Assembly (NCBI RefSeq): GCF_013337285.1
Contig: NZ_SUPW01000005.1
Location: 1-64,000 of the forward strand
Origin: Agrobacterium tumefaciens
GTDB lineage: Bacteria > Pseudomonadota > Alphaproteobacteria > Rhizobiales > Rhizobiaceae
Direction of reading: 5' to 3'
DNA length: 64,000 bases
In this document: positions 8,836-17,662 of the stretch, one piece after another
Position numbering within the stretch: position 1 is the stretch's first letter
How the letters are laid out: every line of letters starts with the position of its first letter
Notes under the pieces: generated by a model
The model's database searches: none
What the model was told of the DNA's origin: nothing
Seen by the model: the letters and a program-made list of their open reading frames with translations, nothing else
Made by a program: the position numbers and the translations under genes

Positions 8836-9900
8836 ATGCGCGCAAACAACGAGACAATGTCGCCCTGGTGGACGCCCGACGTCCATGCCGACCGCCGCGC
8901 TTTTCTCATTGGCCGCAATGCGATCCAGTCGGCATTTCGCAGCCACTTTGCCCGCGCTGATTTTCTCGAGGTCGATACCGCCACCCTGCAGATTTCCCCC
9001 GGTAACGAGGCCCATCTGCACGCCTTTGCTACGGAGGGCCTGACGCCGGGCGGCGATGCCGTACCGCTCTATCTCCACACCTCGCCGGAATTTGCCTGCA
9101 AGAAGCTGCTTGCCGCCGGTGAAAAACGCATTTCCTGTTTCGCCCATGTTTACAGGAACCGGGAAAGAGGCCCCTTGCACCATCCGGAATTCACCATGCT
9201 GGAATGGTATCGGGTCGGTGAAACCTATGAGAGCCTGATGAAGGACAGCGCCGATCTTCTGGCGCTGGCCGCTGAAACCACCGGCACAAAAAACTTCACC
9301 TATCGTGGCCGCAGCGTCGATCCCTTTCTCGAACCTGAACGGTTGAGCGTCGCGGAGGCATTCGAGCGTTATGCGGGGATAGACCTTCTGGCCACCATCA
9401 GCCGAAACGGTGAGACAGACGAGCGGCACCTCGCCGCCAGCCTCACCAATGCCGGCATCCGCGTCGCCGACGACGATACCTGGGCGGATATGTTCAGCCG
9501 CGTCATCGTCGAGCGGGTGGAGCCGGAACTGGGCTTCGGCCGCGCCACCATTCTCGATGAATATCCGACGAGCGAAGCAGCCCTCGCCCGCAAGTCTGCG
9601 AGGGATGTGCGCGTCGCAGAACGTTTCGAGCTTTATGCCTGCGGCGTGGAACTTGCCAATGCCTTCGGTGAATTGACCGACGCCACTGAACAGAGACGGC
9701 GCTTCGAAATGGAGATGGCCGAGAAGCGACGGGTCTATGGCGAGACCTATCCGCTGGATGAGGATTTTCTCGCTGCACTGGCCATCATGCCGCCGGCCAG
9801 CGGCATCGCGCTCGGTTTTGACCGGCTGGTAATGCTGGCGACCGGCGCTCCCCGTATCAATCTCGTCATGTGGGCACCCGTTGCGGAATATGGACGATGA
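8836..9900 (+). CDS. epmA: EF-P--(R)-beta-lysine ligase EpmA (PoxA/GenX)
   Basis: This is a truncated class II lysyl-tRNA-synthetase paralogue that lacks the anticodon-binding domain and attaches (R)-beta-lysine to EF-P Lys34. It is 354 aa. Motif 1 lies around residues 20-60, motif 2 is HVYRNRERG followed by HHPEFTMLEWYR (about 100-125), and motif 3 is ALGFDRLVML near residue 330. It is slightly longer than the E. coli enzyme (about 325 aa) through N-terminal residues. It is divergent from efp across 250 bp, and its stop overlaps the epmB start (ATGA). Confidence 0.95.
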   Translation: MRANNETMSPWWTPDVHADRRAFLIGRNAIQSAFRSHFARADFLEVDTATLQISPGNEAHLHAFATEGLTPGGDAVPLYLHTSPEFACKKLLAAGEKRISCFAHVYRNRERGPLHHPEFTMLEWYRVGETYESLMKDSADLLALAAETTGTKNFTYRGRSVDPFLEPERLSVAEAFERYAGIDLLATISRNGETDERHLAASLTNAGIRVADDDTWADMFSRVIVERVEPELGFGRATILDEYPTSEAALARKSARDVRVAERFELYACGVELANAFGELTDATEQRRRFEMEMAEKRRVYGETYPLDEDFLAALAIMPPASGIALGFDRLVMLATGAPRINLVMWAPVAEYGR

Positions 9901-10961
9901 CAAGGCTCGAAACCATCAAGACACCCGAAGCACTTGTCGAAGCGGGGCTGGTCGAGGCCAGCGCACTGGAGGGCCTGCGCGCGGTAACGCAGCGTTACGC
10001 GCTGGCGATCACACCACCGATTGCCGATCTCATCGACAGCCGCGATCCGCAGGATCCCATTGCCCGGCAATTTGTGCCTGATACGGCCGAACTTATCCAC
10101 CTTCCCGAAGAACGCGACGATCCGATCGGCGACGACGCCCATAGCCCTGTGCATGGTATCGTTCATCGTTATCCCGACCGGGTTCTTTTAAAAGCGGTGC
10201 ATGTCTGCCCCGTCTATTGCCGTTTCTGCTTCCGTCGCGAAATGGTCGGCCCGCAGGGCAACGGTATGATGAGCCCGGAGGAGCTGGACGCCGCATTCGA
10301 CTACATAAATGCCAACTCGGCCATCTGGGAAGTCATCCTCACCGGTGGCGATCCGCTGGTGCTCTCGGCGCGACGCCTGTCCGACCTGATGAAGCGGTTA
10401 AAAGACATACCGCATGTGAAGATCGTCCGGTTCCATACCCGCGTGCCGGTCGTCGATCCTGAGCGCATCGACGGGCCGCTTATCGAAGCCCTCAAGGCCA
10501 GCGGCAAGACCACCTATGTGGCTCTGCACGCCAATCACGCACGCGAACTTGGCGATCAAGCCAGAAGCGCCTGCGCGCGGCTGATTGATGCCGGCATAGC
10601 CATGGTCAGCCAGACGGTGCTTCTGAAGGGCGTCAATGACGACCCGGCAACTCTGGCCGAGCTTATGCGCGCCTTTGTTGAGACCCGCATCAAGCCCTAT
10701 TACCTGCACCATCCCGATCTTGCCCCCGGCACCAGCCATTTCCGGCTGACGATCGAAGAGGGCCAGCGAATCGTTTCCGCCTTGCGGGGGAATCTCTCCG
10801 GTCTCTGCCAGCCGACCTATGTTCTCGACATACCCGGCGGCCACGGCAAGGCGGCAATTGGCAGAAATGCGGCCGAAAAAACCCGTGAGGGCTGTTATTC
10901 TGTAGCCGATTTCAACGGCAACGATCATATTTACCCGCCGCAGACACCCGGCAGCAATTAA
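9897..10961 (+). CDS. epmB: EF-P-specific lysine 2,3-aminomutase EpmB (radical SAM, PLP)
   Basis: EpmB converts (S)-alpha-lysine to (R)-beta-lysine, the substrate of EpmA. The ATG at 9897 overlaps the epmA stop and gives 354 aa; an in-frame GTG at 9870 is less likely. The radical-SAM cluster motif is CPVYCRFC, with cysteines at residues 104, 108 and 111. LTGGDPL follows, and the C-terminal PGGHGK motif is where the PLP lysine of lysine aminomutases is found. With efp and epmA the set is complete apart from a hydroxylase (EpmC), which I do not see here. Confidence 0.94.
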   Translation: MTRLETIKTPEALVEAGLVEASALEGLRAVTQRYALAITPPIADLIDSRDPQDPIARQFVPDTAELIHLPEERDDPIGDDAHSPVHGIVHRYPDRVLLKAVHVCPVYCRFCFRREMVGPQGNGMMSPEELDAAFDYINANSAIWEVILTGGDPLVLSARRLSDLMKRLKDIPHVKIVRFHTRVPVVDPERIDGPLIEALKASGKTTYVALHANHARELGDQARSACARLIDAGIAMVSQTVLLKGVNDDPATLAELMRAFVETRIKPYYLHHPDLAPGTSHFRLTIEEGQRIVSALRGNLSGLCQPTYVLDIPGGHGKAAIGRNAAEKTREGCYSVADFNGNDHIYPPQTPGSN

Positions 10962-10970
10962 AATAAAATA

Positions 10971-10995
10971 AAAAGCCCGCTGTGCCGGGCTTTTG
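10971..10995 (+). terminator. Rho-independent terminator of epmAB
   Basis: AAAAGCCCG (10971-10979) pairs with CGGGCTTTT (10986-10994) around a 6-nt loop, 10 bp after the epmB stop. Confidence 0.88.
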
Positions 10996-11172
10996 TGGGC
11001 GGCCACCAACGAAAACAAAAATTTCACAATTCCGCCCCTCTCCTGTCATCATAAAGAAAAATATTCTACCTATAACAATCAGCATTGATTTTAGTGCAGG
11101 TCTGGAATATCAGTGTGTAACTGGAGAACGAGTCTCCTGATTCCGGGCCAACACCAATACAGGGAGTGTGTC

Positions 11173-11265
11173 ATGTCAAAATATATCAACATTAACGCAA
11201 TCCTTGGTCTTGTGTCCTGGAACGCTGGATTTAAATCCACGTGTTCCCGCTGCTGTCGAATGTGA
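11173..11265 (+). CDS. Possible 30-codon leader ORF upstream of a small conserved protein
   Basis: An ATG at 11173 preceded by AGGGAG (11161-11166, 6-nt spacing) opens a 30-codon frame (MSKYININAILGLVSWNAG, then a Cys-rich tail STCSRCCRM). It lies in the 340-bp stretch between the epmB terminator and the gene at 11337 that otherwise holds no gene. The ribosome site is good but the composition gives little support. It could be a leader peptide, a small protein or chance. Confidence 0.25.
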   Translation: MSKYININAILGLVSWNAGFKSTCSRCCRM

Positions 11266-11305
11266 CTTAACGGTCTCAATTTCCTGAAATTCAGTTCGAC
11301 AACAT

Positions 11306-11324
11306 GCTGTGAAGTAGCCACAGC
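11306..11324 (+). promoter_or_regulatory. Stem-loop just upstream of the ribosome site of the 62-aa protein
   Basis: GCTGTG (11306-11311) and CACAGC (11319-11324) are perfectly complementary around a 7-nt loop and are followed at once by the GGGAG ribosome site of the gene at 11337. Position suggests an effect on translation or mRNA stability; nothing proves it. Confidence 0.4.
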
Positions 11325-11336
11325 GGGAGTATATCT

Positions 11337-11525
11337 ATGCAAAAGCAAGTTATTGAATTCGCTGGCGAACCCGTCGGCATCGTCATACCGGACAATGACC
11401 GGTTGAAGTTTATCGCGGTAAAGTTCCACGTTCACGATCTGGACGAACAGAAGTTCGACAGTGCCGATGACGTGCGGATCGCAATCCGTGATCTCGTGCG
11501 CAACCGGAATCTGGCCGCGGCCTGA
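11337..11525 (+). CDS. Small conserved hypothetical protein (62 aa)
   Basis: I do not recognise a named family. The 62-aa protein (MQKQVIEFAGEPVGIVIPDN, ending RNRNLAAA) is acidic in the middle, has no signal peptide or membrane segment and no cysteines, and looks like a compact alpha/beta fold. It has a good ribosome site (GGGAG, 7-8 nt before ATG), codon usage like its neighbours, an upstream hairpin and its own strong terminator, so it is probably a real monocistronic gene. The pattern resembles small conserved proteins of the Rhizobiaceae, but that is a judgement, not a search result. Confidence 0.7.
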   Translation: MQKQVIEFAGEPVGIVIPDNDRLKFIAVKFHVHDLDEQKFDSADDVRIAIRDLVRNRNLAAA

Positions 11526-11566
11526 TGCGGGAAAACTATCGCCCGCTCACAGAACCGTCAAAACCA

Positions 11567-11616
11567 AAGCGCGCCAAATATCGGGCCCCAAATTGCGGGC
11601 CGATGGCGCGCTTTTA
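11567..11616 (+). terminator. Rho-independent terminator after the 62-aa protein gene
   Basis: AAAGCGCGCCA (11567-11577) and TGGCGCGCTTTT (11604-11615) form an 11-bp stem. The enclosed sequence adds an inner ATCGG/CCGAT helix. A T-rich tail follows. Confidence 0.85.
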
Positions 11617-11808
11617 TTTTGCATGACAATTCGTCTGCCGGCGTGACGCAGCCCATTCAGGGTGTATCAAAACACGCCGATCCGCTGATCTGAAAAGCCC
11701 CGACAAGGCCCTCCCCCCAAAGACACACATCTTGATCTAATGAAGCGGCGTACCGCCCAGGGAGCACCATCACCTTTACAGCGATGTGCCTATGAAGGCT
11801 TATCCGCG

Positions 11809-12045
11809 TCAGAACGCGGTAAAAGTCAGCGTCGTCAGCGAGCGGACGATCCCCGGAATATTGACGATGTTCTGGTTGATGAACTTGCCGATATCCTCTT
11901 CCTGCGGAAGATAGATTTTCAGCAGCAGATCATATTCGCCGCTGGTTGAATAAAGCTCGGAAACCAGTTCGGTTTTATAGATGGCGTCGGCGACATCATA
12001 AGTCTTGCCGGGCTCACACTGAAGCTGAACAAAAATGGGCTTCAC
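11809..12045 (-). CDS. Stand-alone Lrp/AsnC ligand-binding (RAM) domain protein
   Basis: This 78-aa protein consists only of the RAM (ACT-like) effector-binding domain of Lrp/AsnC regulators (KPIFVQLQCEPGKTYDVADA, then STSGEYDLLLKIYLP and IPGIVRSLTTLTF) and lacks the helix-turn-helix. Such small Lrp-like proteins form oligomers that bind amino acids, and may modulate other regulators. I favour the GTG at 12045 because the GGGAG lies 6 nt before it; the ATG at 12051 would sit directly on that site. It is monocistronic; the nearest gene downstream is more than 280 bp away. Confidence 0.85.
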   Translation of the reverse strand: MKPIFVQLQCEPGKTYDVADAIYKTELVSELYSTSGEYDLLLKIYLPQEEDIGKFINQNIVNIPGIVRSLTTLTFTAF

Positions 12046-12148
12046 GGACATCTCCCGTATTGGAACTTTCGGTGTGTGGCGTCTGGCACCACACGTCATG
12101 GCGCACTATTGGCTGAGCCGCACCAGACTTGCAAGACCGCCCGCCGGT

Positions 12149-13063
12149 TTACGCCGAAAACGCCCCTGCCCCACGCGCCGCCTCAGCAACGATCCAGTGC
12201 CGGAAGCTCTCAAGCGGCGCATAACCGGCGCGATCAGGCATACAGGCAAGATAATAGGCCTCTTCGCTTTCCACCTCCCCCGCGACAGCCGCAACCAGAC
12301 GCCCGCTTCGCAACTCCTCCTCGATCATGAAGGACGGAATGAGCGATACGCCGAGCCCCGCACCTGCGGCTTCAGCAATGGTTGTGAACTGATCGAAAAG
12401 CATGCCATGCACATTGTCGAAACGCACATCATGGCTGCGAAACCATTGTTCCCAGGCATCCGGCCGGGTCGTCATATGCAGCAGCGGCACCTGTAACAGA
12501 TCGTCCGGCCTTGAAAGTCCATGGCGCTCACTGAAGGCGGGGCTGCATACCGGAATGACCTTTTCATGCATCAGGAAAACCAGCTCGGTGCCCGGCCAGT
12601 GTGGCAGACCGAAATGGATCGCCGCGTCGACGGTATCGGTCCGAAAATCGAACAATGACGAGCGCGTTAAAAGATTGACCGAAACACCCGGATGCCGGGT
12701 GATGAAATCGGGAAGGCGCGGCACGAGCCAGCGCGTGCCGAAGCTGGGCAGGACACCGAGATTGAGCGTGCCCCCATCCGGATTGGCGCGTAGATTAAGC
12801 GAAGCGGTCGATATGCGCCGCAGGGCTTCGCGAATTTCCCGCGCATAACCCTCCCCCGCCCTTGTCAGCCGGATCGTCTGCCGCTCGCGGAGAAACAGCG
12901 CCACACCAAGCTGTTCTTCCAGCGCCAGAATCTGACGGCTGACGGCGCCCTGCGTCAGGCCGAGTTCCCTCGCCGCAGCGGTGACGCTGCCCGTCCGCGA
13001 AGCGGCTTCGAAGGCCGCCAGCAGCGAAAGCGACGGCAGAAAACGGCGCGGCGGCAGAACCAT
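12149..13063 (-). CDS. LysR-family transcriptional regulator (GcvA-like)
   Basis: This 304-aa protein has an N-terminal winged helix-turn-helix (about residues 10-68, with SVTAAARELGLTQGAVSRQI) and a periplasmic-binding-protein-like effector domain from about 95 to 295 (GTLNLGVLPSFGTRWLVPRL). That layout and sequence style are GcvA-like, a subgroup that often controls amino-acid genes. It is transcribed divergently from the flavin oxidoreductase at 13194, its most likely target. GAGGGAAT precedes the ATG. The effector is unknown. Confidence 0.9.
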   Translation of the reverse strand: MVLPPRRFLPSLSLLAAFEAASRTGSVTAAARELGLTQGAVSRQILALEEQLGVALFLRERQTIRLTRAGEGYAREIREALRRISTASLNLRANPDGGTLNLGVLPSFGTRWLVPRLPDFITRHPGVSVNLLTRSSLFDFRTDTVDAAIHFGLPHWPGTELVFLMHEKVIPVCSPAFSERHGLSRPDDLLQVPLLHMTTRPDAWEQWFRSHDVRFDNVHGMLFDQFTTIAEAAGAGLGVSLIPSFMIEEELRSGRLVAAVAGEVESEEAYYLACMPDRAGYAPLESFRHWIVAEAARGAGAFSA

Positions 13064-13193
13064 ATTCCCTCACGGAATGAACTCTTGACGATATGTCGAT
13101 ATTCAACAGGTATGGTCACTTGTAAAGTCTCATAAACAAGGGCTTGTCACTCATACGAAAAACAAATGAACTGGCCCGGAATATGGTGGAACG
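13064..13193. promoter_or_regulatory. Divergent control region between the LysR gene and the FAD oxidoreductase
   Basis: This 130-bp AT-richer gap carries both divergent promoters and, by the usual LysR arrangement, the regulator's binding sites. TTGACG at 13085-13090 followed by TATGGT at 13111-13116 could be part of a promoter, but the spacing is long. ATATGTCGATATTC (13091-13104) is weakly palindromic. Confidence 0.4.
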
Positions 13194-14477
13194 ATGTATA
13201 ACGACCCCCGCTCGCACGGCCTCTGGGAAAAGACCGCGCCGCAGCCGCCCGCAACGCCCGCCTTGCAGGGCTCGGCGGTTGCCGATGTCGTGATCATCGG
13301 TGGCGGCTTCACCGGGCAATCCGCCGCCCTGCATCTTGCTGAAAGAGGCGTAGACGTCGTCCTTCTCGAGGCTAAGGAAATCGGCTTTGGCGGCGCAGGC
13401 CGTAATGTCGGCCTCATCAATGGCGGCATGTGGGTCATGCCCAGGGAATTGCCGGGTGTATTGGGCGAGGTTTACGGCGAACGCCTTCTCGGCCTTCTGG
13501 GCGATGCACCATTGCTCGTCCGCGCACTGGTGGAAAAACACGAGATTTCCTGCGAGATCGAAAAAAACGGCACCCTGCATTGTGCCGTTGGCGAGAAAGG
13601 CCTCGCGGAAATTCGCGAGCGCTGCGAACAATGGGCGGCGAGAGGCGCGCCTGTCCGTGTTCTCGATGCCGATGAAACTGCAAGGCGCACCGGCAGCACT
13701 GGCTATTCCGGCTCTCTTCTGGACACCCGCGCCGGCACGATTCAGCCGCTTGCCTATGTTCGTGGTCTAGCGGCCGCCGCGCAAAAGGCAGGTGCGCGGC
13801 TGCACACCGCAAGCCCCGTGGTGGCAACCGAACGCAGCGGTGGACAATGGGTGGTGAAGACGCCGCAGGGATCGGTAACCGCCAACTGGATCATCGTGGC
13901 CACCGAAGCCTATAGCACCGGCCCTTGGCAGATCGTCCGCGATGAGCAGACCTACCTGCCCTATTTCAACTTCGCCACCAGACCGCTCAGCGACAACCTG
14001 CAAAAAAGCATCCTGCCGAACCGCGAAGGCTGCTGGGACACGAAGGAAATCCTCTCGTCGTTCCGCATGGACAAGGCCGGCCGGCTGGTCTTCGGCAGCG
14101 TCGGCGCCTTGCGGGGCACAGGCGCCGCCATTCATCGGGCCTGGGCGAAACGGTCGCTGAAACGGCTTTTTCCGCAGTTGGGTGAAACGGAATTCGAATG
14201 TGAATGGTATGGCCAGATCGGCATGACCGACAATGCCGTGCCGCGCTTTCATAAATTCGCGGACAATGTCGTAGGCTTTTCAGGATATAACGGCCGCGGT
14301 ATCGCCCCGGGTACCGCCTTCGGCAAGGTAATTGCACAGCATATTCTGGGTGACATAGCCGAAAGCAACCTGCCCTTGCCGATCACGGAACCCAAGGCAC
14401 AGGCTTTCCGTGCGGTGAAGGAAGCATACTACGAAGCTGGCGCGCAGATCGCCCATTTCGCCGGCGAGCGTTTCTGA
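13194..14477 (+). CDS. FAD-dependent amine/amino-acid oxidoreductase (DadA/PuuB-like)
   Basis: This 427-aa flavoenzyme belongs to the DAO superfamily. The dinucleotide-binding motif is VVIIGGGFTGQSAALHLAER (about residues 32-51). An acidic residue ends the second strand (VVLLEA), and GFGGAGRNVGLINGG follows, a form typical of gamma-glutamylputrescine oxidase/DadA relatives. The C-terminal FSGYNGRGIAPGTAFGK motif closes the FAD site. There is no signal peptide, so it is cytosolic. It probably oxidises an amine or amino acid; the substrate cannot be read from sequence. GGTGGA precedes the ATG. It is divergent from, and likely regulated by, the LysR gene at 12149. Confidence 0.88.
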   Translation: MYNDPRSHGLWEKTAPQPPATPALQGSAVADVVIIGGGFTGQSAALHLAERGVDVVLLEAKEIGFGGAGRNVGLINGGMWVMPRELPGVLGEVYGERLLGLLGDAPLLVRALVEKHEISCEIEKNGTLHCAVGEKGLAEIRERCEQWAARGAPVRVLDADETARRTGSTGYSGSLLDTRAGTIQPLAYVRGLAAAAQKAGARLHTASPVVATERSGGQWVVKTPQGSVTANWIIVATEAYSTGPWQIVRDEQTYLPYFNFATRPLSDNLQKSILPNREGCWDTKEILSSFRMDKAGRLVFGSVGALRGTGAAIHRAWAKRSLKRLFPQLGETEFECEWYGQIGMTDNAVPRFHKFADNVVGFSGYNGRGIAPGTAFGKVIAQHILGDIAESNLPLPITEPKAQAFRAVKEAYYEAGAQIAHFAGERF

Positions 14478-14583
14478 TCAGCTATGCCTGCAATGTTTGG
14501 CACAGGCCGAACATGACGAATGAAAGGTTTTCGAACTTTTTCACCGACCGCACCAGCCAAAGCTGCGGCCTTTCCCCCGACCC

Positions 14584-14611
14584 ATCGATATATTCTTGAA
14601 AATATAATGAT
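14584..14611 (+). promoter_or_regulatory. Mo-box-like ModE operator 1 upstream of modA
   Basis: The 28-bp element begins ATCGATATATT and ends ATATAATGAT, close to the ModE consensus ATCGNTATATA-N6-TATATAACGAT. It lies about 60-85 bp before modA. Confidence 0.75.
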
Positions 14612-14625
14612 TGCCCTATAGGCCT

Positions 14626-14652
14626 ATCGATATATTCATCAAAATATCTCGA
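14626..14652 (+). promoter_or_regulatory. Mo-box-like ModE operator 2 upstream of modA
   Basis: A second copy begins ATCGATATATT and continues with AAATATCTCGA. Its left end is 42 bp from that of operator 1, about four helical turns, so two ModE dimers could bind one DNA face. It ends 17 bp before the modA ATG. Confidence 0.7.
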
Positions 14653-14669
14653 AACGGGGGTAACAGACC

Positions 14670-15461
14670 ATGAGACTTTTGCGTCGCAACTTCTTCAAAA
14701 CCATTGCCGCCGCCACCTCCTTCTGGGTGGCAGCTTCCTTTGTGGGTGTTCCGGCCCATGCCGCCGAAAAAGTCACGGTCTTTGCTGCCGCGAGCATGAA
14801 AAACGCGCTCGACGCCATCAATGCCGAATGGGCAAAGGAAGGCGGCAACGAAGCGACCGTTTCTTATGCCGCAAGCTCCGCGCTCGCCAAACAGATCGAG
14901 CAGGGCGCGCCGGCGGATATCTTCATTTCCGCTGACCTTGCATGGATGGATTATGTCGCCGAAAAGAAGCTGATCAACGCCGACAGCCGCTCCAATCTTC
15001 TTGGCAATCGCATCGTTCTCGTCGCTCCCGCAGACAAGGCAAAGCCCGTCGATATCAAGCAGGGCTTCGATCTTGCTGCTCTCGTGGGCGATGGCCGTCT
15101 GGCCATGGGCGCGGTCGATTCCGTTCCCGCCGGTAAATACGGCAAGGCGGCGCTGGAAAAGCTCGGCGCCTGGTCTTCGGTTGAAAAGAAAGTCGCCGGC
15201 GCGGAAAGCGTGCGTGCCGCTCTGCTGCTCGTCTCACGCGGCGAAGCACCCTATGGCATCGTTTATCAGACCGACGCAGCCGCCGATCCGGGCGTAAAGA
15301 TTGTCGGCACCTTCCCGGAAGACAGCCACCCGCCGATCATCTACCCGGTCGCCGTTCTTTCGGAAGCAAAGTCTCCGGCTGCAAAGGCCTATCTGGACTT
15401 CCTGAAGTCGGCCAAGGCAACGCCCTTCTTCGAAAAGCAAGGCTTTACCGTTTTGAAATAA
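14670..15461 (+). CDS. modA: Molybdate ABC transporter periplasmic binding protein
   Basis: ModA captures molybdate (or tungstate) in the periplasm and delivers it to ModBC. The protein is 263 aa. The signal peptide has RRNFFK at residues 5-10, which matches the twin-arginine consensus, so export by Tat is possible; cleavage is expected after AHA. The mature protein starts VTVFAAASMKNALDAI, the ModA signature with the oxyanion-binding serines, and later has VDSVPAGKYGKAALE and GEAPYGIVYQTDA. It is the first gene of modABC, behind two Mo-box-like sites, so repression by Mo-loaded ModE is expected. Confidence 0.96.
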   Translation: MRLLRRNFFKTIAAATSFWVAASFVGVPAHAAEKVTVFAAASMKNALDAINAEWAKEGGNEATVSYAASSALAKQIEQGAPADIFISADLAWMDYVAEKKLINADSRSNLLGNRIVLVAPADKAKPVDIKQGFDLAALVGDGRLAMGAVDSVPAGKYGKAALEKLGAWSSVEKKVAGAESVRAALLLVSRGEAPYGIVYQTDAAADPGVKIVGTFPEDSHPPIIYPVAVLSEAKSPAAKAYLDFLKSAKATPFFEKQGFTVLK

Positions 15462-15471
15462 GCTTGTCTCA

Positions 15472-15491
15472 GGCCCACCTCCCGGTGGGCC
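15472..15491 (+). other. Intercistronic stem-loop between modA and modB
   Basis: GGCCCACC (15472-15479) and GGTGGGCC (15484-15491) form a perfect 8-bp stem with a 4-nt loop and no T-run. Position after the binding-protein gene suggests that it protects modA mRNA so that ModA is made in excess over ModBC. Confidence 0.7.
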
Positions 15492-15514
15492 ATGAAACTT
15501 GACGATTGCAGGAT

Positions 15515-16222
15515 ATGGCATTGCATTGGTGGACACTCAGCCCTGAAGAATGGACGGCGATCAGGCTCAGCCTGTGGGTGTCCTCCATCGCCATGTTCGC
15601 CAGCCTGCCCTTCGGCATTGCAGTAGCCGTGGCGCTTGCCCGCGGCCGCTTCTGGGGCAAATCGCTGCTCAACGGCATTGTCCATCTGCCGCTCATTCTG
15701 CCGCCCGTCGTCACCGGCTTCCTGCTGCTCGTTCTCTTCGGCCGCAGGGGCGCCATCGGGCAATTTCTCGATAGCTGGTTCGGCATCGTCTTTTCTTTCC
15801 GCTGGACGGGCGCCGCACTCGCCTGCGCCGTCATGGCCTTCCCACTGATGGTGCGCTCCATCCGCCTCTCCATCGAAGCGGTGGACCGCAAGCTGGAAGA
15901 GGCAGCGGGAACATTGGGGGCAAGCCCGCTCTGGGTGTTCCTCACCGTCACTCTGCCTTTGATCCTGCCCGGCATCATCGCCGGCATGATTCTCGCTTTC
16001 GCCAAGGCGATGGGCGAATTCGGCGCGACCATCACCTTCGTGTCCAATATTCCCGGCGAGACCCAGACACTGTCTGCCGCCATCTACACCTTCACACAGG
16101 TGCCCGGCGGCGATGCCGGTGCATTGCGGCTGACCATCGTTTCCGTCGTGATTTCCATGCTCGCCTTGCTCGTCTCGGAGTTTCTGGCCCGCATCATCGG
16201 CAAACGGGTGAGCATGGAATGA
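15515..16222 (+). CDS. modB: Molybdate ABC transporter permease
   Basis: ModB is the inner-membrane channel of the molybdate importer. It is about 235 aa with five to six membrane segments. The EAA loop is [20 protein letters not shown], followed by [16 protein letters not shown], which contacts ModC. The start is uncertain: the ATG at 15515 is very close to AGGA (15510-15513), the TTG at 15521 has better spacing, and a TTG at 15506 is also in frame. The stop overlaps the modC start (ATGA at 16219-16222). Confidence 0.94.
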   Translation: MALHWWTLSPEEWTAIRLSLWVSSIAMFASLPFGIAVAVALARGRFWGKSLLNGIVHLPLILPPVVTGFLLLVLFGRRGAIGQFLDSWFGIVFSFRWTGAALACAVMAFPLMVRSIRLSIEAVDRKLEEAAGTLGASPLWVFLTVTLPLILPGIIAGMILAFAKAMGEFGATITFVSNIPGETQTLSAAIYTFTQVPGGDAGALRLTIVSVVISMLALLVSEFLARIIGKRVSME

Positions 16223-17295
16223 CGCTCTCGGTCTCCACTCGCCATCGCCTCGGCTCCTTCGAACTCGACGCGTCATTCACCTCCGAAGGCGGCGTGACCG
16301 CACTGTTCGGGCGCTCCGGCTCCGGCAAGACCTCGATGATCCGCATCATTGCCGGCCTGCTGCGGCCGGATGAAGGAAAGGTCTCGCTCGATGGCGAAGT
16401 ACTGGCCGATAGCGGAAAGCGGCTGTTCCTGCCGGCGCATAAACGACGTTTCGGTTATGTCTTTCAGGAGGCGCGGCTCTTCCCGCATCTCAGCGTGGCG
16501 CAGAACCTGAATTATGGCAGATGGTTCACCTCAGACAAAACGAAGGTCGTACAAGAAGACCATATCGTCGACATGCTGGGCATCGGCCATCTTTTGCAGC
16601 GCCGTCCGAACAAACTCTCGGGCGGCGAAAAACAGCGCGTTGCCATCGGCCGCGCCTTGCTCTCTTGCCCCAGACTGCTGCTGATGGACGAACCGCTCGC
16701 CTCGCTGGACGAGCAGCGCAAAGCCGAGATCATTCCCTATCTCGAGCGGCTGCGCGACGAGACGAAAATTCCGATCGTCTATGTCAGCCATTCCATCCAG
16801 GAAGTCGCCCGCCTTGCCGACCGCATTGTGGTGATGAAAGACGGTAAGGTGGAAGCCGAGGGAACCGCGGCCGAAGTTCTGGGGAGACCCGATTTCAGCA
16901 GCCATCTGGAGCGGCGGGAAGCGGGCAGCATCCTGTCAGGGCACATCGAAAGCTTCGATGCACGGCACGGGCTTGCCGCCGTCAGACTCAACACAGCGCT
17001 GCTTCAGGTTCCGGCAAAAAAAGGAACACCCGGCAGCCCTGCACGGGTGCTGATACCGGCTCGCGATGTCATGCTGGCTTTGGTGAAACCCGAAGGCCTT
17101 AGCGCACTCAACATTCTCGAAGGCCATATTGCAGATATCTCGGTCAGCGAGGGCGGCATGGTGACGGTTCAGGTGGATTGCGGTGGGGACATCATCCAGT
17201 CACGCATCACCGACCTCTCGCGCGAACGCCTGCAACTGGCGCCCGGCAAACCGGTGCATGCGATCATAAAATCCGCGGCTCTCGATCCGTATTGA
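16219..17295 (+). CDS. modC: Molybdate ABC transporter ATP-binding protein
   Basis: ModC powers molybdate import. It is 358 aa. Walker A is GRSGSGKT (about residues 33-40), the signature is LSGGEKQR, Walker B is LLLMDEP, and the H-loop histidine is in [11 protein letters not shown]-terminal TOBE/Mop-like domain (about 290-355) can bind oxyanion and provide feedback inhibition. It is coupled to modB by a 4-base overlap. Its last 32 bp overlap the 3' end of the convergent modE gene. Confidence 0.95.
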   Translation: MTLSVSTRHRLGSFELDASFTSEGGVTALFGRSGSGKTSMIRIIAGLLRPDEGKVSLDGEVLADSGKRLFLPAHKRRFGYVFQEARLFPHLSVAQNLNYGRWFTSDKTKVVQEDHIVDMLGIGHLLQRRPNKLSGGEKQRVAIGRALLSCPRLLLMDEPLASLDEQRKAEIIPYLERLRDETKIPIVYVSHSIQEVARLADRIVVMKDGKVEAEGTAAEVLGRPDFSSHLERREAGSILSGHIESFDARHGLAAVRLNTALLQVPAKKGTPGSPARVLIPARDVMLALVKPEGLSALNILEGHIADISVSEGGMVTVQVDCGGDIIQSRITDLSRERLQLAPGKPVHAIIKSAALDPY

Positions 17296-17659
17296 CGGCG
17301 GCCTGCGGATTACGATTGGCCTCTAGCCAGTCGATATCCTGACGCAAGACTTCGTTCATCTGCTTTTGCATGCCGCGATAACGTTCCAGCAATTCAGCAC
17401 CGAAGGCGGTCAGCGCTGCCCCGCCGCCCTGCTTGCCGCCGCGCTGGGATTCGATCACCGGCTGCCTGAACATATGGTTCAGCGCATCGACCAGCAGCCA
17501 TGCTCGGCGATAGGACATGTCCATTGCCCGGCCGGCGGCAGAGATCGAGCCGGTCTCCACAATCAGCTCCATCAACTCGATCTTGCCATGGCCCAGACGT
17601 TCTCCCGGCGGAAAATCAATGCGGAGAACAGGTTTCAGCGGCGGACGTGTCTCGCTCAT
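17264..17659 (-). CDS. modE: Short ModE-type molybdate-responsive regulator (winged helix only)
   Basis: This 131-aa protein has the ModE N-terminal winged helix-turn-helix ([19 protein letters not shown], then [17 protein letters not shown] and [15 protein letters not shown]), which binds Mo-box DNA. It ends soon after, without the two molbindin repeats of E. coli ModE, so it must either sense molybdate another way or bind DNA constitutively. The Mo-box-like pair before modA is the obvious target. Its ATG lies 3 bp after the stop of the upstream peptidase gene, so its translation is probably coupled to that gene. It is convergent with, and overlaps, modC. Confidence 0.88.
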   Translation of the reverse strand: MSETRPPLKPVLRIDFPPGERLGHGKIELMELIVETGSISAAGRAMDMSYRRAWLLVDALNHMFRQPVIESQRGGKQGGGAALTAFGAELLERYRGMQKQMNEVLRQDIDWLEANRNPQAAVNTDREPRIL

Positions 17660-17662
17660 CGT

